DNA of 64,000 bases from Nodularia sphaerocarpa UHCC 0038 (GCF_022376295.1 NZ_CP060140.1:2484356-2548355), one strand, 5' to 3'; shown: positions 45,124 through 54,168, counted from the stretch's first letter. The notes: generated by a model not told the origin, from the sequence alone. Translations and numbers: made by a program.

Positions 45124-46848
45124 TTAATAATGGTTTCCCACTTTACGATGATGAACTGCTGTGAGTGCTTCTGGTTTAGAAACTCGTCCTTCATAAACGT
45201 TGCTATATACAGCCCAGTGGTCGCCGCAGTCCATTCTACTTACAACTTCACACTCCATATAAGCTAAGGCATCGGTGAGGATGGGAGCGCCGTTTTGGGC
45301 GGGCTGAGTTCTCACACCTTCAAAGCGATCAGCACCAGGGGCGAACCTCTTTAAGAAGTGTCTCATCAGGGTTTGGTAATTACCTTCTTCTAAGACATTG
45401 AGAACAAAGCGATCGCCTACTTGCATCAGTGATTCAATTGCTCTATCCTTAGCTACTGCAATGGATAATCCTAGCGGTTTGAAGCTGGCTTGACTTACCC
45501 AGGAGGCTAACATGGCACTGGATACATCGCCTTTTTTGGCTGTAATGATATATAATCCCCCACTGATTCTGCCTAGGGCTTTGTCCAGGTCTGCACCTAG
45601 AGATTTCATCGCTTTGATGCTGCGATCGCGTGTTACCCATTGTCCCAAGTCTGTACCCGCTTCTTCACAAAGTTGGTAAGTGTTTTCTGTGGGGGTTTGT
45701 TTAATGCGAATTTCTGGGAAAACTGTTGTTAAACCCAAGTTGCGGAATTTATTTAGGAGAGGATCTATAGGTTCGTCATCTCCACCGCCTGTTTCAAAGA
45801 TGCCTATGGCTTGTTTTTCCTTAGCAGATCCGATAATCGTACTGAGTGCTGCTTGGATATTAGCATTACTTTCCACAGGCGGCATCCCGACGACAATTCC
45901 TGTGCAACGGCTGACTAATTCCCGCAGTTCTTGTAAATCTACCCCTGCGCCTAAGTCTACGATTTCCACGGCGACATCAGTTTTATTGATACCTTTGGCA
46001 ATTGCTTGCGCTAGGCGATCGCTATAACCATATTCGGAAACGTAAAATATCCCAATAGCTGTTTCGGCTTTGCTTTGGCTTTGGCTCCAAGTGCGGTAAC
46101 GTCCGGTTAACTCTTCAACATTGTGAGATAATAAAGGACCGTGACCAGTGGCGATCATATCAATTGTTTTCAGTTCAGCCATCCGCTTGAGGGCGGATAA
46201 AACTGAGCGCGCATTTGGCCCCATTAAGCACTCGTAGTAATATTTAAAATCCGCTTCAATCGCTGCTAAATCTTCATCAAAGGTGCTATCTGAGCAATAA
46301 TGCAGCCCAAAAGCATCACAGGTGTAGAGAACTTTGGTTTTATGATCGAAGCTGAAGATAGTATCCGGCCAGTGTAAATTGGGGGCGATGACAAATTCAA
46401 ATTCGTGACCATTGCCTATATTTAAGCGATCGCCATTTTTGACAATTTGGCGTTTAAATGGCTGATGGACTAAATTTTCCAGAAACTGAATTGCTACCTT
46501 AGAAGCCACAACAGTAATATCTGGAGCCATTTTCAGCAAATCTTTCACTAAACCGCTATGATCTGGCTCCGTGTGGCTGATAATCAGATAATCAATTTCT
46601 GTAGGATTGATTAATCCTGTGAGGATATCAAAATATAACTGGCGAAACTTTTCATGGGAGGTATCAACTAAAGCAGTTTGTTCACCGCGAATCAGAAACG
46701 AGTTATAAGTTGTACCATTTTGTAAACCGAACTCAATATCAAAGCGATCGCGATCCCAATCCAAAGACCGAATTGCTATCGTTTCTTGAGCAATTTCCAC
46801 AGTCTCTATGGTGAGCCGTTTTTCAGTTCTTTCGGTGAGTGCTACCAT
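45124..46848 (-). CDS. flv3: Flavodiiron protein Flv3-type (canonical diiron site)
   Basis: A 574-residue three-domain flavodiiron protein. The diiron motif is intact, 'ISHTEPDHSGLVKDLL' (H-x-E-x-D-H), with 'CDAFGLHYC' and 'ATGHGPLL' supplying further ligands. The flavodoxin-like part is 'IFYVSEYGYSDRLAQAIAKGI' and the C-terminal flavin reductase part 'GDVSSAMLASWVSQASFKPLGL'. The segment 'IRSLDWDRDRFDIEFGLQNGTTYN' is typical of Flv3. Flv3 with Flv1 transfers electrons from photosystem I to O2 without releasing peroxide, which protects in fluctuating light. ATG 46848 is preceded by AAGGAGG. Confidence 0.88.
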   Translation of the reverse strand: MVALTERTEKRLTIETVEIAQETIAIRSLDWDRDRFDIEFGLQNGTTYNSFLIRGEQTALVDTSHEKFRQLYFDILTGLINPTEIDYLIISHTEPDHSGLVKDLLKMAPDITVVASKVAIQFLENLVHQPFKRQIVKNGDRLNIGNGHEFEFVIAPNLHWPDTIFSFDHKTKVLYTCDAFGLHYCSDSTFDEDLAAIEADFKYYYECLMGPNARSVLSALKRMAELKTIDMIATGHGPLLSHNVEELTGRYRTWSQSQSKAETAIGIFYVSEYGYSDRLAQAIAKGINKTDVAVEIVDLGAGVDLQELRELVSRCTGIVVGMPPVESNANIQAALSTIIGSAKEKQAIGIFETGGGDDEPIDPLLNKFRNLGLTTVFPEIRIKQTPTENTYQLCEEAGTDLGQWVTRDRSIKAMKSLGADLDKALGRISGGLYIITAKKGDVSSAMLASWVSQASFKPLGLSIAVAKDRAIESLMQVGDRFVLNVLEEGNYQTLMRHFLKRFAPGADRFEGVRTQPAQNGAPILTDALAYMECEVVSRMDCGDHWAVYSNVYEGRVSKPEALTAVHHRKVGNHY

Positions 46849-46959
46849 AGTTGGCCTCCTTGACACAATGAGTATATTTTCCCCTAGTTTTATTGTGACA
46901 CGCCTTGATTGTTAAGTTTTATTGAAAAACATAATGACTGACTTAAAAAAATTAAAACT

Positions 46960-47784
46960 GTGAAACCACAGAGGCGCAGAGGACACAGAGAGAATCTTTG
47001 GTTAGCTTTGGAAATTGGCAATTCGCGGTTGCACTGGGCGTTATTTACAGGTCAAATTCTTAACTACACTTGGGATACTGACCATTTACCGGAATCATTA
47101 ACACATAAGCTGGCTAAATGTCAAGGAATTGATGATTTACCACCAGAAATTTTTCCTCCCAGTCGCCGTAGGGAAGTAGACGGCAAAAATTCCCCCCATA
47201 CCCCGATTTTTTTAGCCTCTGTTGTTCCCCAACAAACGGCAATTTGGCAAACTCACCCTCACGTGCGTGTAATTACCTTGGCACAAATCCCCCTATTAAA
47301 TATGTATCCCACCTTGGGAATTGACCGAGCGCTGGCTTTGTGGGGGGCTGGCAAAACTTGGGGTTTTCCGATATTAGTAATTGATGCTGGAACTGCACTA
47401 ACTTTTACGGGTGCGGATGCGAAAAAGTCTTTAGTTGGAGGTGCAATTATGCCGGGACTGGGTTTACAATTTAGGACTCTGGGTCAAAATACCGGACAAT
47501 TGCCACAATTAGAAACAGAAATTATCTCTTTACCGCCACGTTTTGCCATGAATACAACAGAGGCGATTCAAAGTGGAATTATTTACACTTTATTAGCTGG
47601 AATTAAAGATTTTGTTACAGCCTGGGGGCAGTTATTTCCTGATAGCAAAATTGTCATTAAAGGAGGCGATCGCCATTTAATAATAAACTATCTAAGATTT
47701 CAGTTCCCAGAAATTGCGGCCCGTTTAATCGTAGAACCAAATTTAACTTTTTGGGGAATGCGAGAAATCATCACAGACTTTTAA
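46960..47784 (+). CDS. coaX: Type III pantothenate kinase
   Basis: A 274-residue ASKHA-fold kinase for the first step of coenzyme A synthesis (pantothenate to 4'-phosphopantothenate). Seen: 'LALEIGNSRLHWALF' (phosphate-1 motif with G-N-S), 'GIDRALALWGA', 'ILVIDAGTALTFTG' (D-A-G-T-A) and 'VGGAIMPGLGLQFRTL'. It lacks the P-loop of type I enzymes. The GTG start at 46960 gives an N-terminus (KPQRRRGHREN) encoded by a dispersed repeat ('CACAGAGGCGCAGAGGACAC'), and there is no better in-frame start before the first motif. It is divergent from flv3. Confidence 0.93.
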   Translation: MKPQRRRGHRENLWLALEIGNSRLHWALFTGQILNYTWDTDHLPESLTHKLAKCQGIDDLPPEIFPPSRRREVDGKNSPHTPIFLASVVPQQTAIWQTHPHVRVITLAQIPLLNMYPTLGIDRALALWGAGKTWGFPILVIDAGTALTFTGADAKKSLVGGAIMPGLGLQFRTLGQNTGQLPQLETEIISLPPRFAMNTTEAIQSGIIYTLLAGIKDFVTAWGQLFPDSKIVIKGGDRHLIINYLRFQFPEIAARLIVEPNLTFWGMREIITDF

Positions 47785-47891
47785 ATTCTCCCCTCGCCTA
47801 AATTCTCCCCTCTCTTTAATTCTCCCCTCTCCTTAATAAGGAGAGGGGCTGGGGGTGAGGTTCTTCCTTTTATCCGCATTCCTAAAAAACC

Positions 47892-48704
47892 TTAATTAGC
47901 CTTGATAAAATTCTGAATATCTCTAGCTAAAATCCCCGGACAACAACCAGGTAAATCATTCCCAGCGTGAGCAATTATTTTAAACTCGACTTGAGGAAGA
48001 AGTTGAGTATAAGTTTGACTTTTAACCACAGCATCGAGTAAATCCTGACCGCCTTGCAAAATCAAAACTGGAACTTGCATCAAATGCAATCTTTTTTGCA
48101 GAAATTCCGCTTCAATTTCTAAATCTCGCCGTTGGAATAATAAGTGACACGCAGTAGGAGATTTTAATAACTTCTGACGCAAACTCACATCTTGGTCGAT
48201 TTTTTCCTTCAACCCCGAAATTTTATTTAAAGGTCGAAACAATTTTAATAGTTTCGATAAAATTGGTGGACTGCTGACTAATCTTCGCATTTTCTGCGAA
48301 TATTTTTCTTGTCTTTCTATAGCTACACCTTCTGGCGCTAGTAATACTAAACCACAAACTTGCTCTGGATACTTTAAAGCATAGCTAGCAGCAATCCAAC
48401 CGCCCAGAGAATAGCCTACTAAGTATACTTTTTTTAATCTCACAGCTTGAAGAAACTCAGCAATAGACTCCACCTGTAAATCAATTGAATGATGAACATT
48501 AGGATTTTCTGACTCACCAAAGCCTAATAAATCTGGTGACAGACAATGAAAACTCTGAGATAATGACTCAATCACTGATACCCATTGGCTGCTATCATTC
48601 CAAGCACCATGTAAAAAAATTACCGGAGTACCTTCACCAGCTTCGCGCCAGAATAGCAGCCCTTGAGAGAGTTTCCTCCGGGAGTTACGGAATAGGGTAT
48701 CCAT
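47892..48704 (-). CDS. Alpha/beta hydrolase
   Basis: The 270-residue fold has the oxyanion segment 'VIFLHGAWNDSSQW', nucleophile elbow 'GYSLGGWIA' (Ser about residue 102), acidic residue in 'LILQGGQDLLD' and the catalytic His likely in 'IIAHAGNDLPG'. The substrate cannot be predicted. It starts with ATG 48704 and is 36 bp downstream of the Nudix gene on the same strand, so the two may be cotranscribed. Confidence 0.88.
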   Translation of the reverse strand: MDTLFRNSRRKLSQGLLFWREAGEGTPVIFLHGAWNDSSQWVSVIESLSQSFHCLSPDLLGFGESENPNVHHSIDLQVESIAEFLQAVRLKKVYLVGYSLGGWIAASYALKYPEQVCGLVLLAPEGVAIERQEKYSQKMRRLVSSPPILSKLLKLFRPLNKISGLKEKIDQDVSLRQKLLKSPTACHLLFQRRDLEIEAEFLQKRLHLMQVPVLILQGGQDLLDAVVKSQTYTQLLPQVEFKIIAHAGNDLPGCCPGILARDIQNFIKAN

Positions 48705-48740
48705 TTTAATTAAACGTTAAATCTCAACTGCGAAATAGCT

Positions 48741-49232
48741 TTATGCTAATGTTGTCAAGCCATTTAAGTAGTCTTTTAACTGACGAGTGTGGTCATGAGA
48801 CATTTTTCCTGGAGGTAAAGAATCAGTAGGAAAAGCCTGGATGTCCATCACCTCCAAAGTATCTTGAATCTTCATTTTCCCTTTAACCTCGGCTTCAACC
48901 ACCACACAAATTGAATGAATGCGGGGATCTCGGTCAGGTGCTGAGTAAACTCCAACTAAACGGGTAATTTTCACCAACTCCAGTCCAGTTTCTTCAATCA
49001 ATTCTCGGTTGACTGTTTGAGGAATATCTTCTCCCCAGTCTACCATGCCTCCAGGTAAGGACCAGCAGCCATCATCGCGCCGCTTAATTAGGACAATTCG
49101 ACCATCTGGTAATATGGGAATAATACTAGCCCCAGTAATGGGATGACGGAAAATCATACCCAATACCGTTTGTCCTACACGCCATAAATTACGTGTAGAC
49201 TGGACAACTGTTGCAAAAAAAAGCAAGAACAT
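48741..49232 (-). CDS. Nudix hydrolase
   Basis: A 163-residue protein with a Nudix box 'GGMVDWGEDIPQTVNRELIEETGLEL' in family form G-x5-E-x7-R-E-x-x-E-E-x-G at about residues 60-84. The N-terminus is hydrophobic ('MFLLFFATVVQSTRNLW'), possibly a membrane-associating segment. These enzymes cleave nucleoside diphosphates linked to another moiety; the substrate is unknown. It lies upstream of the alpha/beta hydrolase. Confidence 0.9.
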   Translation of the reverse strand: MFLLFFATVVQSTRNLWRVGQTVLGMIFRHPITGASIIPILPDGRIVLIKRRDDGCWSLPGGMVDWGEDIPQTVNRELIEETGLELVKITRLVGVYSAPDRDPRIHSICVVVEAEVKGKMKIQDTLEVMDIQAFPTDSLPPGKMSHDHTRQLKDYLNGLTTLA

Positions 49233-49370
49233 TCAAACTTCAGTTATGTATGTGGGTTGTATTCTCTAATTTCCTACAATTCACACAAAATCCATGACTA
49301 TCGGGTTGATTTTCCTAGAACACAAATATGCTGGTATTTGAGAATTTTATGCTTGTGATTTCGTATAGTA

Positions 49371-50771
49371 TTTGAACCTCGCATGACTATTCGTCACGCG
49401 ATTCCTGCTTCAACGATCTGAGCCTGAATTGCTTCAGGTCTTACAAGTTCTTCACAGGCGTTTAGAGCCTCCGGGATACCCACGGCGGCTGTTGGCACTG
49501 AGCGCAGTCGAAGTGTTAAAATTCTCAAGCCCTCACTCAGAATATTTAAACTGGCGTTCACGTCTCTCAAATTGTGTTTACCACAATTGGGACAAGACCA
49601 TTCACGCAACTTTAAATCCTTGACTAGTGGATTAATAAAACCACAGCAGTTGCAAATCTGAGACGAAGGATAAAACGTACCAACTTTCTGCACAATTCTG
49701 TCATGCCATAAAGCTTTATATTCCAACATGGTAACAAATTTAGACCAACTAGCATCTGAAATGCTCAATGCTAGCTTGTGATTCTTCACCATATTGGCAA
49801 CTCGCAAATCTTCAATACAGATAATGCTGTTTTCTTTGATTAAACGAGTTGAAAGTTTGTGTAAAAAATCATCTCTCAAATTGGTAATCCGTTCGTAGGT
49901 ACGAGCCAGCTTGATTTTCGCTTTGACTCTATTGTTACTACCTTTTACACTACGAGATAGTTTTTTATGTGACTTGCGTAACTTCCTTTTTTGAGTTCGA
50001 TAATATTTGGGATTATCTACAACTTCATTATTGCTAGTAACGAGATAAGATTTGATTCCCAAGTCTAATCCAATATTTTGAGTGACTTGTGGATACTTGT
50101 CGATCTCTGTTTCACACAAAATACTAGCAATGTACTTACCGCTATTAGTACGAGTTATGGTAACGTTTACAAGCTTGCCAGTGATATCTTGAGACTTGTG
50201 AAACTTTACCCATCCTAGTTTAGGGAGCTTTAAACGATTTTCTATTACCTGAATGTTGCCATTTGTAAGGTTAGTTTTATAAGACTGTTTGCACCCAGAT
50301 TTCTTTTTGAATTTAGGAAAGCCTAGACCTTTTTTCTTTTTGGCTTTCTTGAGGTCAGTGTTCGCGCAGCGTCTCGCAGAGAAGAAGTTTTTATATGCTG
50401 TCTCTAAGTTCTTGAGTGAGTTCTGTAAGGCGAACTTGTCTACCTCCTTGAGCCAGATAATTTCCTTTTTTAGTAAAGTAAGTTGCTGACTACAGGCATG
50501 ATAGTTTAATGTTTTCTGTTCGGTCTTATACAACTCCTGTTTTAATGCTAGAAATCGATTATACACAAACCTTGCACAACCAATAGTCTTGTTAATTAAG
50601 ACTTGCTGGTTATGCTTAGGGGTGAGTGTAACTTTAAACGCTTTTTGCATTCTAAGTTTTAATACATCGTCGAAATAATTTTATCATAATCTGCTATTGT
50701 ATACCATTCTAAATATAGAAATAGGTCGCGCCTAACTCATGACTAGAAGTCACGAGTGGCGTAGGGCAGAA
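49371..50771 (-). mobile_element. IS200/IS605-type element with tnpB only (no tnpA)
   Basis: The element carries tnpB on the minus strand. Its left end, upstream of tnpB, contains the hairpin CTCGTGACT-TCT-AGTCATGAG (50734-50755) and is preceded by TTGAT (complement at 50772-50776). The right end, just after the tnpB stop, has the hairpin CGCGTGAC-GAATA-GTCATGCG (49381-49401), then GAGGTTCAAA (49371-49380). No long inverted repeats or target duplication are seen, as expected for this family. No TnpA Y1 transposase occurs, so it cannot move alone. The exact ends are inferred by comparison with the relic at 8583-8922. Confidence 0.85.
49394..50650 (-). CDS. tnpB: TnpB, RNA-guided endonuclease of an IS200/IS605-type element
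   Basis: The 418-residue protein is normal TnpB length. RuvC-like catalytic residues are all present: Asp196 in 'GLDLGIK', Glu280 in 'ICIEDLRV' and Asp363 in 'LRDVNASLNI'. A four-Cys zinc ribbon (C333/C336 and C353/C356) lies between the last two. TnpB is known to cut DNA using an omega-RNA made from the element's right end, next to a transposon-adjacent motif. Nothing suggests inactivation. Residues 91-97 (SARRCAN) are encoded by a dispersed Nostoc repeat (50360-50384) and look like an in-frame insertion into the basic N-terminal region. Confidence 0.95.
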   Translation of the reverse strand: MQKAFKVTLTPKHNQQVLINKTIGCARFVYNRFLALKQELYKTEQKTLNYHACSQQLTLLKKEIIWLKEVDKFALQNSLKNLETAYKNFFSARRCANTDLKKAKKKKGLGFPKFKKKSGCKQSYKTNLTNGNIQVIENRLKLPKLGWVKFHKSQDITGKLVNVTITRTNSGKYIASILCETEIDKYPQVTQNIGLDLGIKSYLVTSNNEVVDNPKYYRTQKRKLRKSHKKLSRSVKGSNNRVKAKIKLARTYERITNLRDDFLHKLSTRLIKENSIICIEDLRVANMVKNHKLALSISDASWSKFVTMLEYKALWHDRIVQKVGTFYPSSQICNCCGFINPLVKDLKLREWSCPNCGKHNLRDVNASLNILSEGLRILTLRLRSVPTAAVGIPEALNACEELVRPEAIQAQIVEAGIA

Positions 50772-51129
50772 ATCAAACATCTCAACTTAAGTAGGTAAGC
50801 ACCGAATAAACCAAACTATGTTACGAACAGTAAACACACCTTAAACTTTTACTAATGACTAATGACAAATGACGATCCTAGCTAGTTAACTTGATTTACG
50901 CCGACCTACTTACTTGTGTTTGTTTAATCCTCAGTAATCAACGCCTGATGAGTGGAGAAATGATTCTGGGTACTATTGACATAAATAAATTAAATAGGAT
51001 AGACTAGTATACTGTTAAAACTATGTGGATTTATAAACTAGGCCAAAAGGATATCAATGGCATAAGTAGCTGATATTTCTTCTGTGATTCCTAGTTACAC
51101 TTTTTTGTTGTTTATTAAATGAGGTGAAT
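50772..51129. other. Gap between the TnpB element and the small basic protein
   Basis: An STRR-like ACTAATGAC/AAATGAC segment lies near 50853-50874. The rest is AT-rich without a visible gene. A GAGGTGA ribosome-binding sequence precedes the ATG at 51130. Confidence 0.5.
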
Positions 51130-51294
51130 ATGGCCAAGCGCCGTAACCCAAAAAAAGAAAAGGCGCTACGGAACCAGGCGTATGCCAGAAAGTTTCGTAA
51201 ACGAACTACTACAGGCAGAATGCAGAGAAGGTTCCAACAAAGACCTCCGAAGAGTGAAGAAGAAGAAGGCGCAGCAGCAACGGATACTGATTAA
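51130..51294 (+). CDS. Small, highly basic conserved-looking protein, 54 residues
   Basis: A 54-residue protein beginning MAKRRNPKKEKALRNQAYAR, with a basic body 'KFRKRTTTGRMQRRFQQR' and an acidic C-terminal tail 'SEEEEGAAATDTD'. It starts with ATG after GAGGTGA and ends just before a perfect palindrome that may be a terminator. The composition resembles small ribosome- or nucleic-acid-binding proteins; the function is unknown to me. It was found by eye because it is short. Confidence 0.75.
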   Translation: MAKRRNPKKEKALRNQAYARKFRKRTTTGRMQRRFQQRPPKSEEEEGAAATDTD

Positions 51295-51334
51295 GCCGTC
51301 TGTTGAAATCTTTATTGTTTGAGTTTTTGAATTT

Positions 51335-51367
51335 TCAGGGCGTACATATTATATATGTACGCCCTGA
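51335..51367. terminator. Perfect 15-bp-stem palindrome, possible terminator
   Basis: TCAGGGCGTACATAT-TAT-ATATGTACGCCCTGA forms a perfect 15-bp stem with a 3-nt loop, 40 bp after the small basic gene. It is followed by TTTGTTG, a weak T-run. It also resembles dispersed Nostoc palindromes, so a repeat function is equally possible. Confidence 0.6.
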
Positions 51368-51433
51368 TTTGTTGATTGCTATAGGCTATTGGGAGGAGAC
51401 AAGGTAGATGATATTCCCTACTCCCTACTTCCG

Positions 51434-52819
51434 CTATTGACTAATTTGAGCGCGGGCTGTAGAAATAGCCTGATTTACCTGTGTAAAACCTGTACCACCG
51501 TAACTGTTGCGTGCTGCTACAACTTGACGGGGGGATATTGCTTCATAAATATCTGCGGCAAATGCTGGATGTAATTCTTGCCACTCTTCTAGTGTCAAAT
51601 CTTTTAAAAGTTTACCTGCGGCAATACTGGTTTTTACTACTTTCCCCACGAGGTTATAGGCTTCTCGGAAAGGCACACCCCTAGCTGCTAGATAATCTGC
51701 TACATCGGTAGCATTGGAAAAATCTTCAGCTACGGCTGCTGCTAAACGCTGCGTACGAAATTCTAAACCTTCGCGCAATAATATTGTCATTGCTTCTAGA
51801 GAAGCTTTGATGGTGTGAACGCTGTCAAATAAACCTTCTTTATCTTCTTGTAGGTCTTTATTGTATGCCAGGGGTAGCCCTTTCATAATTACCAGCATTG
51901 CTTGGAGATGACCAAATACCCGCCCGGTTTTTCCTCGTACTAATTCTGGTACGTCGGGGTTTTTCTTTTGAGGCATAATGCTCGAACCCGTTGCACAGCT
52001 ATCTTTGAGGGTGATAAAACGAAATTCTTCAGATGACCAAAGAATAATTTCTTCTGAAAGACGGCTGAGGTGAACCATGATTAAGCTAGCAGCACAGAGA
52101 AATTCAATGGCAAAGTCGCGATCGCTCACTCCGTCCAAGCTATTAGCATAAATACTCTCAAAATGCAAGAGTTCGGCTGTGTAATGTCTGTCAATGGGGA
52201 AAGTTGTCCCCGCCAATGCACCACACCCCAGAGGCGAAATATTGACTCGGCGGGAAACATCCTCCAGGCGTTCCCAGTCCCGTTGCGCCATTTGGAAATA
52301 TGCCATGAGGTGATGAGCTAAACTCAGGGGTTGGGCGCGTTGTAGGTGAGTATAGCCAGGAATTAAAGTTTCAACGTGCTGTTCGGCTATATCTAGCAAT
52401 ACACCTTGAAATTCCCGCAAGTGATTTCGGATTTCTTGGATTTGGTCGCGGAGATAAAGTCTCGTGTCAGTACCAACTTGGTCATTACGCGATCGCGCGG
52501 TATGCAGCTTTTTACCCACATCACCCACAATTTCCGTCAATCGCCGTTCCACAGCAAAATGGACATCTTCCGCATCAATTCCCGGCTGAAAATTGCCTTG
52601 GCGGTATTCTTGGCGAATTTGTTCTAAACCCGCCACCAGTTCTTCGCCCTCAGATGGGGAAATAATCCCTGTGTGAGCCAACATTTTGGCATGAGCTTGA
52701 GAACCTGTCAGGTCATATTCGATTAATTCAATGTCAAAACCTATACTGGCATTAAAACGAGCGATCGCCGGATGCAATGCTGATTCAAATCGCTGACTCC
52801 ACGTTTGTTCTTTAGTCAT
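51434..52819 (-). CDS. argH: Argininosuccinate lyase
   Basis: The 461-residue protein is the normal ArgH length. It splits argininosuccinate into arginine and fumarate, the last step of arginine synthesis; arginine also feeds cyanophycin. The fumarase-superfamily signature 'GSSIMPQKKNPDVPELVRGK' (about residues 276-295) carries the catalytic Ser loop, and 'TARSRNDQVGTDTRLYLRD' and 'GYTHLQRAQPLSLAHHL' supply substrate and catalytic His residues. It starts with ATG 52819. Confidence 0.97.
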   Translation of the reverse strand: MTKEQTWSQRFESALHPAIARFNASIGFDIELIEYDLTGSQAHAKMLAHTGIISPSEGEELVAGLEQIRQEYRQGNFQPGIDAEDVHFAVERRLTEIVGDVGKKLHTARSRNDQVGTDTRLYLRDQIQEIRNHLREFQGVLLDIAEQHVETLIPGYTHLQRAQPLSLAHHLMAYFQMAQRDWERLEDVSRRVNISPLGCGALAGTTFPIDRHYTAELLHFESIYANSLDGVSDRDFAIEFLCAASLIMVHLSRLSEEIILWSSEEFRFITLKDSCATGSSIMPQKKNPDVPELVRGKTGRVFGHLQAMLVIMKGLPLAYNKDLQEDKEGLFDSVHTIKASLEAMTILLREGLEFRTQRLAAAVAEDFSNATDVADYLAARGVPFREAYNLVGKVVKTSIAAGKLLKDLTLEEWQELHPAFAADIYEAISPRQVVAARNSYGGTGFTQVNQAISTARAQISQ

Positions 52820-52894
52820 AAATTATTAGGCGAATGGTGAGTGGGAAATGGGGAATAATGATTTAGGAAGACACAAGAGGAATTTATCACTCTT

Positions 52895-52990
52895 CCTGAT
52901 CTCTTGTCCCCTACTCCCCACTCCCCACTCCCCACTCCCTCGGTTACTGAGCGACTTGTACTGAGCGAAGTCGAAGTAAGTCGAAGTAAC
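52895..52990. repeat. STRR block and dispersed repeat between argH and the small membrane gene
   Basis: The heptamer CCCCACT repeats at about 52911-52940, followed by a motif containing ACTGAGCGAAGTCGAAGTAAG with a short direct repeat (AAGTCGAAGTAA twice). No gene. Confidence 0.8.
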
Positions 52991-53002
52991 TCCCCACTCA
53001 TC

Positions 53003-53209
53003 TCAACCGTAACTTGTAAGACCCCGCAGAACATAGCCAATGACCATACCAATCAACAGCGCCCAAACTTGACCTGTTACTACAAAGTTATTCCAAGCTT
53101 GTTGCATCTGACCTAAAACGTCTGGATCGTTAATGTTTTGAGCTAGCATCGTCAGACTTACTGGCAGTTGCCAAACTAAGTGAGATATTACACCACTGAA
53201 GTAGGTCAT
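53003..53209 (-). CDS. Hypothetical small membrane protein, 68 residues
   Basis: Starting at ATG 53209 (MTYFSGVISHLVWQLPVSLT), which has AGGA at suitable spacing, gives 68 residues with a C-terminal transmembrane helix 'VWALLIGMVIGYVLRGL'. The frame continues upstream to GTG 53317, which would make 104 residues with another hydrophobic stretch. It lies downstream of larB on the same strand. I do not recognise it. Confidence 0.6.
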   Translation of the reverse strand: MTYFSGVISHLVWQLPVSLTMLAQNINDPDVLGQMQQAWNNFVVTGQVWALLIGMVIGYVLRGLTSYG

Positions 53210-53317
53210 AGAAATTCCTGGTATATGGACAGCAATTGTTGGTAGCCAGTTGTTGGTTTTTGCCCAATAAACAATGACTCCAGACTGAAATCCTAAGTAT
53301 AACTTAAGTGTAACCAC

Positions 53318-54106
53318 TCAAGATATAGAAAAGGCTATCCGTAATTTCTCGGCTGTTCGCAAAATTTGCCCCGCGAGAATAGCAGCACCAAACCCATTAT
53401 CAATATTCACCACACCCACACCAGATGCACAGGAGTTGAGCATTGTCAATAAGGGAGCTAAACCGCCAAAACTCGCGCCATAACCGATGCTGGTAGGAAC
53501 CGCAATCACCGGACAATCTGCCAAACCAGCCACAACGCTGGGTAAAGCGCCCTCCATTCCAGCCACAACAATCAGAACTGATGATGATGAAATCAGATCG
53601 CGATTACTGAGCAAGCGGTGAATACCCGCAACACCCACATCCCAAAGACGCTGTACCCGAAAGCCAGAAAGTTCTGCTGTCACAGCAGCTTCTTCAGCTA
53701 CGGCTAGATCAGCAGTACCAGCCGAGAGAATCCCAATTAACCCGCCAATTTTTGGTTCGATGGTTGGGGGAGTAATGGCACAAATTCGCGCCAATTCGTA
53801 ATACTGCAAATCTGTAATCTTGAGCTTTAGTGCGGTATAAACTGCTGGTTCAATGCGGGTAGCCATTACCACCGAGTTACGGAGACGCATCGCCTCCATA
53901 ATTTGAGCAATCTGTACGTCTGTTTTACCTGGCCCCCAAATTACTTCGGGAAAACCAGTTCTGAGTTCGCGATGGTGGTCAATTTTGGCAAACTCACCCA
54001 CAGGTTCATAGGCTAAATCTTTGAGTGAGTCTAAAGCCATATCTGGGGTAACTTTACCATTGGCAACGGCTTCGAGGAGCGATCGCAAAGTTTCAGGTTG
54101 AGTCAC
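53318..54106 (-). CDS. larB: LarB, nickel-pincer cofactor biosynthesis protein (PurE-like)
   Basis: A 262-residue protein with a C-terminal AIR-carboxylase (PurE)-like fold: 'GILSAGTADLAVAEEAA', 'VLIVVAGMEGALPSVVAGL', 'VIAVPTSIGYG' and 'NIDNGFGAAILAGQI'. The N-terminal 'FPEVIWGPGKTDVQI' is typical of LarB. LarB carboxylates and hydrolyses nicotinic acid adenine dinucleotide in making the nickel-pincer cofactor of lactate racemase. No larC or larE is in the window, so the physiological role here is uncertain. Confidence 0.92.
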   Translation of the reverse strand: MTQPETLRSLLEAVANGKVTPDMALDSLKDLAYEPVGEFAKIDHHRELRTGFPEVIWGPGKTDVQIAQIMEAMRLRNSVVMATRIEPAVYTALKLKITDLQYYELARICAITPPTIEPKIGGLIGILSAGTADLAVAEEAAVTAELSGFRVQRLWDVGVAGIHRLLSNRDLISSSSVLIVVAGMEGALPSVVAGLADCPVIAVPTSIGYGASFGGLAPLLTMLNSCASGVGVVNIDNGFGAAILAGQILRTAEKLRIAFSIS

Positions 54107-54168
54107 AGTAATTTTAAATGAGGGAATGGAGAGATGAGGAAGATGAGAAAATAGAGCGTAATATTTGC

